Origin: an uncultured Candidatus Actinomarina sp.
GTDB lineage: Bacteria > Actinomycetota > Acidimicrobiia > Actinomarinales > Actinomarinaceae
Assembly (NCBI GenBank): GCA_902571385.1
Contig: CACGBK010000003.1
Location: 96,001-160,000 of the forward strand
Direction: 5' to 3'
DNA: 64,000 bases
Shown: positions 54,357 to 63,010 of the stretch, piece by piece
How the letters are laid out: the number at the start of each line of letters is the position of its first letter
Numbering within the stretch: position 1 is the stretch's first letter
Notes under the pieces: generated by a model
What the model was told of the DNA's origin: nothing
What the model saw: the letters and a program-made list of their open reading frames with translations, nothing else
Databases searched by the model: none
Translations under genes and position numbers: made by a program

Positions 54357-54910
54357 TATAAAGATTCTATTACTTGTTTAAGTTGGCCTTCTAAATCTTC
54401 TTTGACATCATTGTTAATAAGTGTTCCTATTGAGTACCACCATTCATCATTTGGTTGGTTGCTTATTCTATTTTTAATATCCTCTATCTTCATTCCTCTA
54501 TTTATTAATCGCTCTACTCTTACTTTTTCAGGACTCCATAAAACTATTGTCTTAAACATATCAATTATGTTTTTAGGAGCAGATACTTCAATAAATGTTA
54601 ATTGGTCACTATTACTTAAAATATCTATTAATTGAGATTGAACTTTAGGATGTAAATAAGTTTCTAACAATTTTAATTTTTCTTTATCTTGAAAAACAAT
54701 ATTTGCTAATTTAGCTTTGTTGACTTTATTATTTTCTAAGCAATCTAAAAAATTAGTTTTTAAAAAATCAATTGAGTTTTCATCATTTAATATGTTGTTT
54801 GAAATAATGTCTAAATCGACTGTTTTATATCCTAACTTAGCAACTATTGATAAAGCTTCCGATTTCCCTGAACCAATCGGACCAGTCAATATAATTCCAT
54901 TTTTATACAT
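54356..54910 (-). CDS. coaE: Dephospho-CoA kinase
   Basis: A 184-residue kinase for the last step of CoA synthesis. P-loop [13 protein letters not shown] (about 8-20), [10 protein letters not shown] (about 32-41) and LETYLHPKV (about 81-89) identify it. The common motif ending EVPLLFE is divergent: [10 protein letters not shown]. Unlike M. tuberculosis CoaE it has no C-terminal GrpB-like fusion. It lies between rpsA and uvrB, the same block as Rv1630-Rv1633, and overlaps uvrB by one base. Confidence 0.9.
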   Translation of the reverse strand: MYKNGIILTGPIGSGKSEALSIVAKLGYKTVDLDIISNNILNDENSIDFLKTNFLDCLENNKVNKAKLANIVFQDKEKLKLLETYLHPKVQSQLIDILSNSDQLTFIEVSAPKNIIDMFKTIVLWSPEKVRVERLINRGMKIEDIKNRISNQPNDEWWYSIGTLINNDVKEDLEGQLKQVIESL

Positions 54911-54950
54911 ATATATAAGATTAAGGAAAATTAGAATTTAACTTGAATTG

Positions 54951-56219
54951 TTAGTTACTTCCAATTCCTCTGTCTTTAAGTTCTTGTAATATATTTTCTA
55001 GTGATTCGTCCACACCTTCAACCGTTTGTCTTTCGGCAGGTTTGTCTTCTGATTCAGTAGAATGCGTTTTAGGCTTATTTTTTTCTTCTTCTTTTGCTTC
55101 CCAGTTAGAATCAGCTTGTTTAATAGATAAATTTACTCTTCTCTTAGGAATATCAAGTTCTAGTATTCTAATTTTTACACTTTGGCCAATTGCAAGAGTT
55201 AATTCAGGTGAATCAATTTTTTCAACTGATATTTCGGATATATGAACAAGACCTTCTACGCCTTTTCCGATAGTTACAAAGGCACCAAAAGGGACGACCT
55301 TTGTTACCTCACCATCTACAACATCACCTTCATTAAAATTTAATTCAAAATCCAGCCATGGATCCTCAGTAACTTGTTTAATAGATAATGAAATTCTCTC
55401 TTTGTCATTGTCGATCTCTAATACCTTTATAGTTACAGGGTCACCAACTTTTACGATTTCATTTGGATTTTCAACATGTCTCCATGAAAGCTCAGATACA
55501 TGTACCAAACCATCCATACCGCCTATGTCTACAAAAGCACCAAAATTTACTATAGAAGAAATTTTTCCATCTTTAATATCTCCAACCTGTAAATCACCCA
55601 AGAATCCTTGACGTTCTTCAGATAATTCCTCCTCAAGATGTGCCTTTCGAGATAAAACAATATTGTTTCTCTGTTTATCTAATTCTAAGATTTTAGCTTC
55701 TATTTCTTCACCAACATAAGAAGTCAGTTCTTTTACTCTTCTAACATCAATTAATGATGCAGGTAAAAAGCCGCGGACACCTATATCAACAATAAGACCA
55801 CCTTTGACTGATTCAATGACTGTTCCTTTAACAGATTTATTATTATCAGATATAGTTTGAATATCTGTCCATGCTTTTTCATATAGAGCTCTTTTAACTG
55901 AGAGAATAAGCCTTCCTTCATCGTCTTCTTTTTCCAAAACTAAAGCTTGTACTTTATCACCTATTTTAAAAACTTCATTGGGATTTATAGACTTTCTTAC
56001 AGAAAGCTCTCTAGACGGAATAACTCCCTCAGATTTATAACCCACATCAACCATAACTTCATTTCTGTCGATTCTGACAACAGTACCTTCAATCACATCA
56101 CCATTTTTAAATGACACCAATGTTTGTTCTAATAACATAGGAAAATCATCCGGGCTTATATTTTCAGGAAGGTTTACGTCATTGATTGGTTTAACCGTAT
56201 CATTTAGGTTATCAGACAT
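54951..56219 (-). CDS. rpsA: 30S ribosomal protein S1
   Basis: About 422 residues with four S1 RNA-binding domains (roughly 33-105, 120-185, 205-275 and 290-360), the number usual for Actinobacteria (E. coli has six). Examples: GDVIEGTVVRIDRNEVMVDVG, GDIKDGKISSIVNFGAFVDIG and GDVVDGEVTKVVPFGAFVTIG. The C-terminus is acidic and Lys-rich. I place the start at ATG 56219 with a TACTAT box upstream, in preference to an in-frame TTG six codons earlier (56237). polA ends 51 bases upstream. Confidence 0.95.
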   Translation of the reverse strand: MSDNLNDTVKPINDVNLPENISPDDFPMLLEQTLVSFKNGDVIEGTVVRIDRNEVMVDVGYKSEGVIPSRELSVRKSINPNEVFKIGDKVQALVLEKEDDEGRLILSVKRALYEKAWTDIQTISDNNKSVKGTVIESVKGGLIVDIGVRGFLPASLIDVRRVKELTSYVGEEIEAKILELDKQRNNIVLSRKAHLEEELSEERQGFLGDLQVGDIKDGKISSIVNFGAFVDIGGMDGLVHVSELSWRHVENPNEIVKVGDPVTIKVLEIDNDKERISLSIKQVTEDPWLDFELNFNEGDVVDGEVTKVVPFGAFVTIGKGVEGLVHISEISVEKIDSPELTLAIGQSVKIRILELDIPKRRVNLSIKQADSNWEAKEEEKNKPKTHSTESEDKPAERQTVEGVDESLENILQELKDRGIGSN

Positions 56220-56287
56220 GTGTTTTGTTTTTTCCAATCATAGTATTGCGTTTATTAGGATAACATATTTATGAATTTTGCAAGTAT

Positions 56288-58786
56288 TTAATTTAAATTT
56301 GATAAATTTGAATTTTCTTTGATATCAACAAACAATGGTACTTTTAATGAAGAGGCATCCTCCATTTCCTTTTGCACTATATTCGAAACTTTATCAGACA
56401 AAACTTTTGGAGTTTGAATGATAATTTCATCGTGTATTTGCAGAAGAAGGTTTGTGGATTCTAAAGATGACAATTTTTGGATTAATTTTATCATTGCTAT
56501 TTTCATAATGTCTGATGCAGTTCCCTGTATTGGGGCGTTCATTGCAATTCTCTTTCCCATAGCTTTTACTTGAAAGTTTGAAGATGATAATTCTCTGATA
56601 AATCTTTTACGACCATAAAGAGTTTCCGTATATGTATTTTTTGTCGCATCAACAACTATCTTTTCAAGAAAACCTTTAATTTTTGGAAACTGACCAAAAT
56701 AAGCATTTATCAATTCTTCAGCTTCTTTTTTTGAAATATCCAAGCTTTTTGATAATCCAAATGATTCCATTCCATAAATCAAACCAAAATTTACTTCTTT
56801 AGCTTTTCTTCTCATATCTTTAGTTACAGAATCAATATTTGTATTAAATATTTTGGCTGCTGTTTCTGAATGAATATCTGCGTCTCTATTTTTAAGCATA
56901 TTTATCATATTTTTATCATCGCTTAAGTGTGCAAGAACTCTTAATTCTATTTGTGAATAGTCAGCTATCACAAAAGTATGTTTTGAATCCGCAACAAAAA
57001 ATTCTCGTATTTTCTGGCCCATTTCTGTTTTATTAGGAATATTTTGTAGATTAGGTTTTTCTGATGATAAACGACCAGTTGTTGTACCGAACAAATTATA
57101 AGAGGTATGAACTCTATTATTCACAATGACAGTTTTGAGACCCTCTATATATGTAGATCTTAATTTTTCATATTCCCTATATTTTAAAATTAACTTAGGC
57201 AGCTCATGTGATTTGGATAATTCTTCTAACACAGAAGCATCTGTTGAAGGAGCTCCTTTCGGAGTCTTTTTAATAATTGGATATTTCATATCTTCATAGA
57301 GGATTTCAGATAACTGTTTTGGTGAATTCAAATTAAAATCTTTCTTAGTTATAGATTTAATATTTTTTTTATAAATATTTAAATCAACATTTATTTCATC
57401 AGAAAGTTTATCGATTTTTTTTAATGAGACTTTTACGCCTTTCTTGTTCATTGAGCTCAAAATTTGAAGCATTGGAAAGTCTAAATCCTTATACAATAAG
57501 GTAAGTTTTTTGTTTTTCTTAAATTCTGAGATTTCATTATTAATAATTGAAGTTTTCTGTTGGAAGAATTTAAGAAAATCTATAATGTCTGACTTTTTGG
57601 AAAGACCTGATGATCTGTCTATATGTTTAGCTATGTTCAAAAGATTGTCTGGCTTAATACTTGGATCTTTTAAAAACAACATGCAATCATATGCTTCAAA
57701 TTTATCAAAATCTAACTTATCTTCAGTTAGTGAAATCGTGCTTTGTGATGTAATTAGAACATAATTATTTATCTTTGATAAATTCCCAGTATATTTTCCA
57801 AATTTATTGTTATTAAAAAAATAGGTTTCATTATCAAAACTTAAGATAAAAATTTCACCCTCTATAGATTCATATTCATCGATATTTTTATCTTCTGGAT
57901 TATCTTTTTCTTTATAAATTTCATTTTTGTTTTTTAAGGTGTATTTGTTTAGTTCAAGATTTTTTACTTTTTCCTGTGCACTTTCTAAAACATCATCAGA
58001 GAAATATGCAGAATCACTCAACTTCAAATCAGGTAGATCAAGTTCTAAATCAGTTTTGATAGTGGCTAACTTTTTACTTATAAATAAAATATCTTTATTT
58101 GTTTTAAATGTATTTTTTAATTTTGGTGTAAGCTCATCAAGATTTTCAAGAATATTGTCTAAATTTTTATATTTTTTTAAGAGTGTAATTGCTGTTTTTT
58201 CACCTACACCTGGCAATCCAGGAATATTATCAGAGGGATCACCTTTTAAAGCTAGATACTCAATGTACTGTGCAGGTGTAATTTCATATTTTTCTTTAAA
58301 TGATTTTTCATCCATAGTGTCTGTGTCTGATATACCTTTTTTTGTATAAAGTATTTTTGTTTTTTTTGAAATAAGCTGAAAAATATCCCTATCTCCAGTG
58401 ACAATTAATACATCTTTTTTAATTTCATTAAATAATTTTGACAATGATCCAAGTACATCATCTGCTTCGTGTTCTCTTTTGGAAACTTGTGGAATATTGA
58501 AGGAGTCAATTAAGTCGTGAAGAAGGGGTATCTGAATATTAAAATTATCTGGAGCAGGAGTCCTATTGGCTTTATATTCTTCATATATTTCATTCCTAAA
58601 TGTCTTGCCTGGTAAATCCCAAGTAATTATTAATTGATCAGGTTCATGATCTTTAATGACTTTATTTATCATCGATAAAAAACCATGGATCACATTAGTT
58701 GGAGTACCACTTGAAGTCATTAATGAGTCTGGAAGAGCATAAAATGCTCTAAAAGCAACACTAAAGCCATCGATAAGAACTATCAC
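56288..58786 (-). CDS. polA: DNA polymerase I
   Basis: About 832 residues. The 5' nuclease domain (about 1-290) starts LIDGFSVAFRAFYALPD and has LKGDPSDNIPGLPGVGEKTA. The middle region where Klenow has a 3'-5' exonuclease lacks its acidic motifs and is shortened, so proofreading is probably absent, as in many Gram-positive PolA. The polymerase domain has motif A DYSQIELRVLAHLS, motif B RRKAKEVNFGLIYG and motif C QIHDEI. GTG at 58786 is preferred over TTG one codon earlier because TAGACT lies six bases upstream. Confidence 0.96.
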   Translation of the reverse strand: MIVLIDGFSVAFRAFYALPDSLMTSSGTPTNVIHGFLSMINKVIKDHEPDQLIITWDLPGKTFRNEIYEEYKANRTPAPDNFNIQIPLLHDLIDSFNIPQVSKREHEADDVLGSLSKLFNEIKKDVLIVTGDRDIFQLISKKTKILYTKKGISDTDTMDEKSFKEKYEITPAQYIEYLALKGDPSDNIPGLPGVGEKTAITLLKKYKNLDNILENLDELTPKLKNTFKTNKDILFISKKLATIKTDLELDLPDLKLSDSAYFSDDVLESAQEKVKNLELNKYTLKNKNEIYKEKDNPEDKNIDEYESIEGEIFILSFDNETYFFNNNKFGKYTGNLSKINNYVLITSQSTISLTEDKLDFDKFEAYDCMLFLKDPSIKPDNLLNIAKHIDRSSGLSKKSDIIDFLKFFQQKTSIINNEISEFKKNKKLTLLYKDLDFPMLQILSSMNKKGVKVSLKKIDKLSDEINVDLNIYKKNIKSITKKDFNLNSPKQLSEILYEDMKYPIIKKTPKGAPSTDASVLEELSKSHELPKLILKYREYEKLRSTYIEGLKTVIVNNRVHTSYNLFGTTTGRLSSEKPNLQNIPNKTEMGQKIREFFVADSKHTFVIADYSQIELRVLAHLSDDKNMINMLKNRDADIHSETAAKIFNTNIDSVTKDMRRKAKEVNFGLIYGMESFGLSKSLDISKKEAEELINAYFGQFPKIKGFLEKIVVDATKNTYTETLYGRKRFIRELSSSNFQVKAMGKRIAMNAPIQGTASDIMKIAMIKLIQKLSSLESTNLLLQIHDEIIIQTPKVLSDKVSNIVQKEMEDASSLKVPLFVDIKENSNLSNLN

Positions 58787-58798
58787 CAATCCAGTCTA
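58787..58798 (-). promoter_or_regulatory. -10 box of the leaderless polA transcript
   Basis: On the minus strand TAGACT (58798-58793), six bases, GTG (58786). Confidence 0.5.
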
Positions 58799-58838
58799 AA
58801 CTTAAAAAATAAATTCACTTATTTTTATAGATATCAAA

Positions 58839-58844
58839 TATAAT
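58839..58844 (+). promoter_or_regulatory. -10 box of tRNA-Leu(CAA)
   Basis: TATAAT, ending ten bases before the mature 5' end of the tRNA, which would give a short 5' leader of about four bases. It is divergent from the polA promoter. Confidence 0.65.
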
Positions 58845-58854
58845 CTTTAAATAG

Positions 58855-58936
58855 GCCCGGATGGCGGAATTGGCAGACGCGCTGGACTCAAAATCCAGTA
58901 TCTTCGGATGTGGGGGTTCGACTCCCCCTCCGGGTA
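58855..58936 (+). tRNA. tRNA-Leu, anticodon CAA
   Basis: A class II tRNA: acceptor GCCCGGA/TCCGGGT with a terminal G-U pair, D-arm GCGGAATTGGCAGACGC, anticodon stem CTGGA/TCCAG with loop CTCAAAA giving anticodon CAA (codon UUG), a short variable arm ATCTTCGGAT, and T-arm GGGGGTTCGACTCCCCC. Discriminator A at 58936; CCA is not encoded. It has its own TATAAT box. Confidence 0.96.
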
Positions 58937-58976
58937 CATTTTAAAAACTAAAATATTCAATGGTTAATAATATAGT

Positions 58977-59351
58977 GTGAAGAAAATGCCAATATTAAGT
59001 GTCATAATTTTTATAATTTTAGGCATTTCATATATCGTGTATCAAAATTTATATAGTGAATCATACGGAAGCGAATTCGTTAAACAAATAAGAATTGCAG
59101 ATGCAGAAAATACTCTTGAAAATATATCACATAACTCCTTAGTAAATATTGGTAAAAATATATGCCTATCATCTCCAGAATGGAGTAACGTAGAAATTTC
59201 AGAAAATCTTATAAGGGTAGAGTTACTAAATAACCAAATTGAAGTTCGGGAAGACAACAGGATAATTCCAATTCTTAGATTTCAATCTGTATACGAATTA
59301 TGTCCTGAAAATATTCCGTACCTTGAAAAGATTTTCACTTTAAATGAATAG
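58977..59351 (+). CDS. Membrane-anchored protein of unknown function, weakly DUF732-like
   Basis: A 124-residue protein with an N-terminal membrane helix (about 4-22) and an extracytoplasmic domain holding two Cys (in KNICLSSPEW and VYELCPENIP). Two spaced Cys with a closing YxLCPE...P segment recall the actinobacterial DUF732 fold, but the likeness is slight. Start GTG at 58977 follows an AATAAT-rich promoter-like stretch. Its stop overlaps the next gene by 8 bases. Function unknown. Confidence 0.65.
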   Translation: MKKMPILSVIIFIILGISYIVYQNLYSESYGSEFVKQIRIADAENTLENISHNSLVNIGKNICLSSPEWSNVEISENLIRVELLNNQIEVREDNRIIPILRFQSVYELCPENIPYLEKIFTLNE

Positions 59352-59943
59352 AAAAATAATTAAAAGATTACCACAGTGTTTTTTTGGATTATTCTTATGT
59401 GGTTTTGGGCTAGCTTTTACAATTGAAGCAAAACTTGGACTTAATCCTTGGGATGTGTTTCATGATGGCTTCAGCAAGCTAATTAATGTACGGATTGGAT
59501 TTGCAGGAGTCATAACAGGCTTTATAGTTCTACTTGGTTGGATCCCACTAAAACAAAAACCATTTTTAGGAACAATTTTAAATATTCTAACAATTGGTAA
59601 TGTTCTTGATCTAACTATGTACTTTATTCCTACACCTGAATCAATAATGATGAGACATGGATATTTGTACTTTGGAACAGTTCTTTTTGCAATGGGTGTA
59701 GGCATATATATTGGGTCAGGTCTAGGGCCAGGACCTCGAGATGGAATTATGACTGGAATTGCAAAAAGAGGTCCAAGTGTCAGGGTGACTAGGATAGCTA
59801 TAGACTTCACAGCGTTTGTAAGTGGAGTATTACTTGGAGGATCGTATGGATATGGAACAATTTTCATGGTTATTATTGTTGGACCAATTGTACAATTTTC
59901 ACTTAAAAGATACGATAAAGGAGCTATTTTTTCTTTAAAGTAA
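59344..59943 (+). CDS. YczE/YitT-like membrane protein
   Basis: A 199-residue membrane protein with five predicted helices. The N-terminal FGLAFTIEAKLGLNPWDVFH (about 22-41) and the repeated GSGLGPGPRDGIMTGIAKR (about 124-142) are signatures of the YczE/YyaS family (LGxxPWd and LGxGPRDg). Function of the family is not settled. It overlaps the preceding gene by 8 bases and the convergent zinc-ribbon gene by 20. Confidence 0.88.
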   Translation: MNRKIIKRLPQCFFGLFLCGFGLAFTIEAKLGLNPWDVFHDGFSKLINVRIGFAGVITGFIVLLGWIPLKQKPFLGTILNILTIGNVLDLTMYFIPTPESIMMRHGYLYFGTVLFAMGVGIYIGSGLGPGPRDGIMTGIAKRGPSVRVTRIAIDFTAFVSGVLLGGSYGYGTIFMVIIVGPIVQFSLKRYDKGAIFSLK

Positions 59944-60229
59944 CTCTGGTCTGCAGATTAACTTCGTCATTATTTTTTTTAATTAAACGATTTTCAAAAT
60001 ATATCATTCTAGAAATTGAAGAAACTATTTCAAATTTGTTTGATTTTTTTGGTAAAACAATATCTTTTACAAAATACCACTCGTTATTTATTGAACCAAG
60101 AACATACTCATCAACTTTTTTTATCTGATTTTTATTTTTAAATTTACTTTTACATTTTTGCGAACACAATAAATATGTATCTGACCGATTTATCTTTAAT
60201 ATTCTTGCACAATATTCGCAACGTAGCAT
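59924..60229 (-). CDS. Small Cys-motif protein of unknown function
   Basis: A 101-residue protein whose N-terminus MLRCEYCARILK has CxxC, followed by LCSQKCKSKF with C-x3-C (about 22-26): a probable zinc site that resembles treble-clef/FCS fingers. The rest is basic with an aromatic core (NEWYFVKDIV). No family is recognised. It begins three bases after the YgfZ gene's end region on the same operon side and overlaps the YczE-like gene by 20 bases. Confidence 0.65.
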   Translation of the reverse strand: MLRCEYCARILKINRSDTYLLCSQKCKSKFKNKNQIKKVDEYVLGSINNEWYFVKDIVLPKKSNKFEIVSSISRMIYFENRLIKKNNDEVNLQTRVTLKKK

Positions 60230-60232
60230 TAA

Positions 60233-60799
60233 TTAAATCTTTGACATTTCTTGTAGACCATTCTCATTAGTAATAAGAACCCTTCTAGGATTACCACGAT
60301 ATTTTATTCTTGATGCTTGTTCCTGACCTAGAAAACAACCCTTTTCAAAATCAACAAAATCGTCTAACCATTTTGTTTCATTTGGAAGAAGACCCTCATT
60401 TATAATTTTTCTTGATGGTATCTCATTAATAATTTCATAAACTTCCCATGAAACTGCATCATCCAAAATTTCATCAACTATTTTAATTTCTGAATTTCCA
60501 ATTTTTCCAATCAATGAGTAGTTAACTTTTTCTATTAAAAAATCGCATTCAACTCGTATTGCATATTTCATTAAACTATCTAATATTTTTTCAAGTTCGT
60601 TACTTTCTTGATAAATTGAAATTTCTTTATTCTTTATATGCGTAAAAAACCAATGATTTATTTTACCGTCAGGTCGAAGTAAATATGAAGGCTTTAATTT
60701 TTCATTATCTAAGTTGTTAGATATTAAAGAATCAACAAATGACAAGGCATCATTGCCTTTAATCTTTAAACATTTTTGTATATTTAATATATTTGACAT
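60233..60799 (-). CDS. ygfZ: YgfZ/GcvT folate-binding-like protein (short)
   Basis: About 188 residues. The YgfZ signature K-G-C-[FY]-x-G-Q-E is present as KGCFLGQEQASRIKYRG (about 157-173). YgfZ proteins help iron-sulfur cluster maturation using tetrahydrofolate. It is much shorter than the usual 300 residues, lacking the C-terminal barrel domain. I prefer ATG at 60799, two bases after the ccdA stop; GTG at 60820 would add seven residues and overlap ccdA by 19. Confidence 0.82.
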   Translation of the reverse strand: MSNILNIQKCLKIKGNDALSFVDSLISNNLDNEKLKPSYLLRPDGKINHWFFTHIKNKEISIYQESNELEKILDSLMKYAIRVECDFLIEKVNYSLIGKIGNSEIKIVDEILDDAVSWEVYEIINEIPSRKIINEGLLPNETKWLDDFVDFEKGCFLGQEQASRIKYRGNPRRVLITNENGLQEMSKI

Positions 60800-60801
60800 A
60801 T

Positions 60802-61509
60802 TTAAATTGTACTCAGCCACTCAAGATTTAGAAATACAAACAATTCCTGAAAAAAGGATGCTAACACATACATTCTGTCTGAAAAAATAAGTACCCCAAT
60901 AGCAATTAATGTGGAACCTGAAAGTAATGATGAATACTTTTGGAATAAAGTAAATATCTTAGATTTTAAATTTATCTTGGAAGAAAAAATAGGCATTAAT
61001 ATAAATGGAATTGCCAAGCCTATTGAGTAAAAAACCAATAAAATTATTCCCTCTCTAATTGTACTTGTACTTGATGAAAGAGTAAGAAGTGCACCGAGTA
61101 CAGGACCAATACAAGGAGTAAATCCAAAACCAAAAGTAAGACCTAATATAAAATTTCTGAAAAGATTAAAATTTCTCACATCAATAAAGTTTGAACTATA
61201 AAAATATTTTTTATTGAGATTTGGGAACAATAAAATTAAACCAAATAATATAATAATTACTCCACTAGCCCTAGATAAAGATTCAGAATTTCTACTAAAA
61301 AAAGAGCCTATATTTGTTGCAATAGCAGCAAGTGATATAAATACAATTGAGAAACCTAGGCTGAATTGTATTGACCCAAATAACCGTACTTTGACATCTT
61401 TTTCTGATTCAGAAAAAATTGCAAGATAACCAGGTACCAGTGGTAAAACACAGGGTGATATGAAAGATAAGATTCCAAACAAAAAAGCTATAAAGAAATT
61501 TACTTCCAT
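60802..61509 (-). CDS. ccdA: CcdA-type cytochrome c biogenesis / thiol transport protein
   Basis: A 235-residue membrane protein with six helices. The two redox Cys are in LSFISPCVLPLVPGYLA (about 15-31) and FGFGFTPCIGPVLGALLTL (about 131-149), the paired PC motifs of CcdA/DsbD. It carries electrons across the membrane to reduce extracytoplasmic thiols, e.g. for heme attachment. No ResA or CcsBA genes are adjacent. The start abuts the nth stop. Confidence 0.94.
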   Translation of the reverse strand: MEVNFFIAFLFGILSFISPCVLPLVPGYLAIFSESEKDVKVRLFGSIQFSLGFSIVFISLAAIATNIGSFFSRNSESLSRASGVIIILFGLILLFPNLNKKYFYSSNFIDVRNFNLFRNFILGLTFGFGFTPCIGPVLGALLTLSSSTSTIREGIILLVFYSIGLAIPFILMPIFSSKINLKSKIFTLFQKYSSLLSGSTLIAIGVLIFSDRMYVLASFFQELFVFLNLEWLSTI

Positions 61510-62142
61510 CTATTTCATATCCTTACGACCATACTTACTACATATTGGGCATAAATCTCTTATATGTGAAATAGCAGGACAATATTCTCTTCCAAAAAAG
61601 ATAATTTGAAGGTGCAATTTATTCCATGATTTTTCAGGAAAAAGTCTTTTTAGGTCTTTTTCTGTTTGCTCAACACTTTTTCTATTAGATAAACCCCATC
61701 TCCATGCCAATCGATGGATATGGGTATCAACCGGAAACGTTTGAACACCAAAAGCTTGTCCCATTACGACTGATGCACTTTTATGACCAATTCCAGGTAG
61801 TGACTCAAGATCTTCAAAATTTTTTGGGACTTTTGAATTATATTCTTTTACAAGAATCTTTGATAAATTTGATATTGCTTTTGATTTTTGGGGTGAAAGC
61901 CCACAAGGTTTAACAATTCTTCTTATAGTCCGAACATCAATTTTTGACATATCTTTTGGGTTATCTGCAAGACTGAATAATTCTGGTGTAACCTCATTTA
62001 CTTTTTTATCAGTACACCTTGCAGATAGTAAAACTGAAACTAATAATGTATAAGGATCTTTGTGATTCAAAGGTTTTGAAGGATCTGGATAGAGATCATC
62101 TAAAATTTTGTGAATTTTTTTTACCTTATCTTGTTTTTTCAT
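61510..62142 (-). CDS. nth: Endonuclease III-type DNA glycosylase (three-Cys C-terminus)
   Basis: A 210-residue glycosylase/AP lyase for oxidised pyrimidines. The helix-hairpin-helix LPGIGHKSASVVMGQ (about 113-127, catalytic Lys) and the catalytic Asp in VDTHIHRLAWR (about 137-147) are intact. The C-terminal cluster segment reads C-x9-C-x2-C (EYCPAISHIRDLCPICSK) in place of C-x6-C-x2-C-x5-C, so a standard four-Cys 4Fe-4S site is missing one ligand. ATG has TAAAAT six bases upstream. Confidence 0.92.
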   Translation of the reverse strand: MKKQDKVKKIHKILDDLYPDPSKPLNHKDPYTLLVSVLLSARCTDKKVNEVTPELFSLADNPKDMSKIDVRTIRRIVKPCGLSPQKSKAISNLSKILVKEYNSKVPKNFEDLESLPGIGHKSASVVMGQAFGVQTFPVDTHIHRLAWRWGLSNRKSVEQTEKDLKRLFPEKSWNKLHLQIIFFGREYCPAISHIRDLCPICSKYGRKDMK

Positions 62143-62154
62143 ATCATTATTTTA
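62143..62154 (-). promoter_or_regulatory. -10 box of the leaderless nth transcript
   Basis: On the minus strand TAAAAT (62154-62149), within TATAAAAT, is six bases before ATG (62142). Confidence 0.5.
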
Positions 62155-62182
62155 TACAAGATATTAATGTTCACTTATTCAG

Positions 62183-63010
62183 ATGATTTTAAAAGATAAA
62201 AGCCGTGCAATTATTGCTCTTGTTACATCAGCTTTACTTTTTGGGTCAACTTTTGCAGTTGTAAAAGATCTAATATCGGACCTAACACCAGTAAACATTG
62301 TTTTTTTAAGATACCTTTTAGCTGCGATACTTTTTCTAATTACTGGTGGCATACCCGAAAAAGAATATCTAAAACCTGGTTTGCTAATGGGTGTATTCTT
62401 ATGGATTGGATATATCACACAAACCATAGGCCTTGAAACAACTTCTACAATAAATTCAGGAGTAGTAACTGGGTTCTATATTGTATTAACTCCAATTTTT
62501 TCCAAGTATATAAATAAAAACTTAATCCAAAAAAAGAACTTAATAGGATCAATCGCAGGATTCGCTGGCATTTTATTGATAGCACTGAATGATCTCGATC
62601 AATTATTTGGAAATCTATTCACATTAATTTGTGCAACAGGCTACGCATTACACATTGTTATGGTCGAAAAATATGTTAAGGATTTAAATATTTCAAAATT
62701 AATGTTTGTGCAATCAGCTGTTGGCAGTATTTTGTGTATTCCTTTTATAAATTATGGGAATTTAGATATAAGTTATAAATTCTTTGTACCAATCTTTTTT
62801 CTTGGATTTGTTGTAAATTTTTGTGCTTTCTATTTACAGCTATTTGGTCAAAAATTTATAAATGCTTCAACAGCATCGCTCTTGTTTGGTTTAGAGGGTG
62901 TATTTGCATTATTGATAGGTGTATTTTTTGTTGGAGAAGTTTTAAATTTGTTAAATTGGGCGGGAGTGGTTTTAATGTTAATAGCGATATTTTATGTTGT
63001 TAAAGAATAG
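62183..63010 (+). CDS. EamA/DMT family transporter
   Basis: A 275-residue membrane protein with ten predicted helices in two EamA repeats (about 10-135 and 145-273). The repeat signatures FLRYLLAAILFL in the first half and LLFGLEGVFALLIGVFFVGE (about 230-249) in the second are typical of drug/metabolite exporters. The substrate is unknown; amino acid or nucleoside export is common in the family. The 3' end overlaps the convergent small membrane gene by 11 bases. Confidence 0.9.
   Translation: MILKDKSRAIIALVTSALLFGSTFAVVKDLISDLTPVNIVFLRYLLAAILFLITGGIPEKEYLKPGLLMGVFLWIGYITQTIGLETTSTINSGVVTGFYIVLTPIFSKYINKNLIQKKNLIGSIAGFAGILLIALNDLDQLFGNLFTLICATGYALHIVMVEKYVKDLNISKLMFVQSAVGSILCIPFINYGNLDISYKFFVPIFFLGFVVNFCAFYLQLFGQKFINASTASLLFGLEGVFALLIGVFFVGEVLNLLNWAGVVLMLIAIFYVVKE

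Noticed and set aside
57927-58349. 140-codon plus-strand frame opposite polA
   Set aside because: It is antisense to the 5' nuclease domain of polA; its composition mirrors the polA codons.
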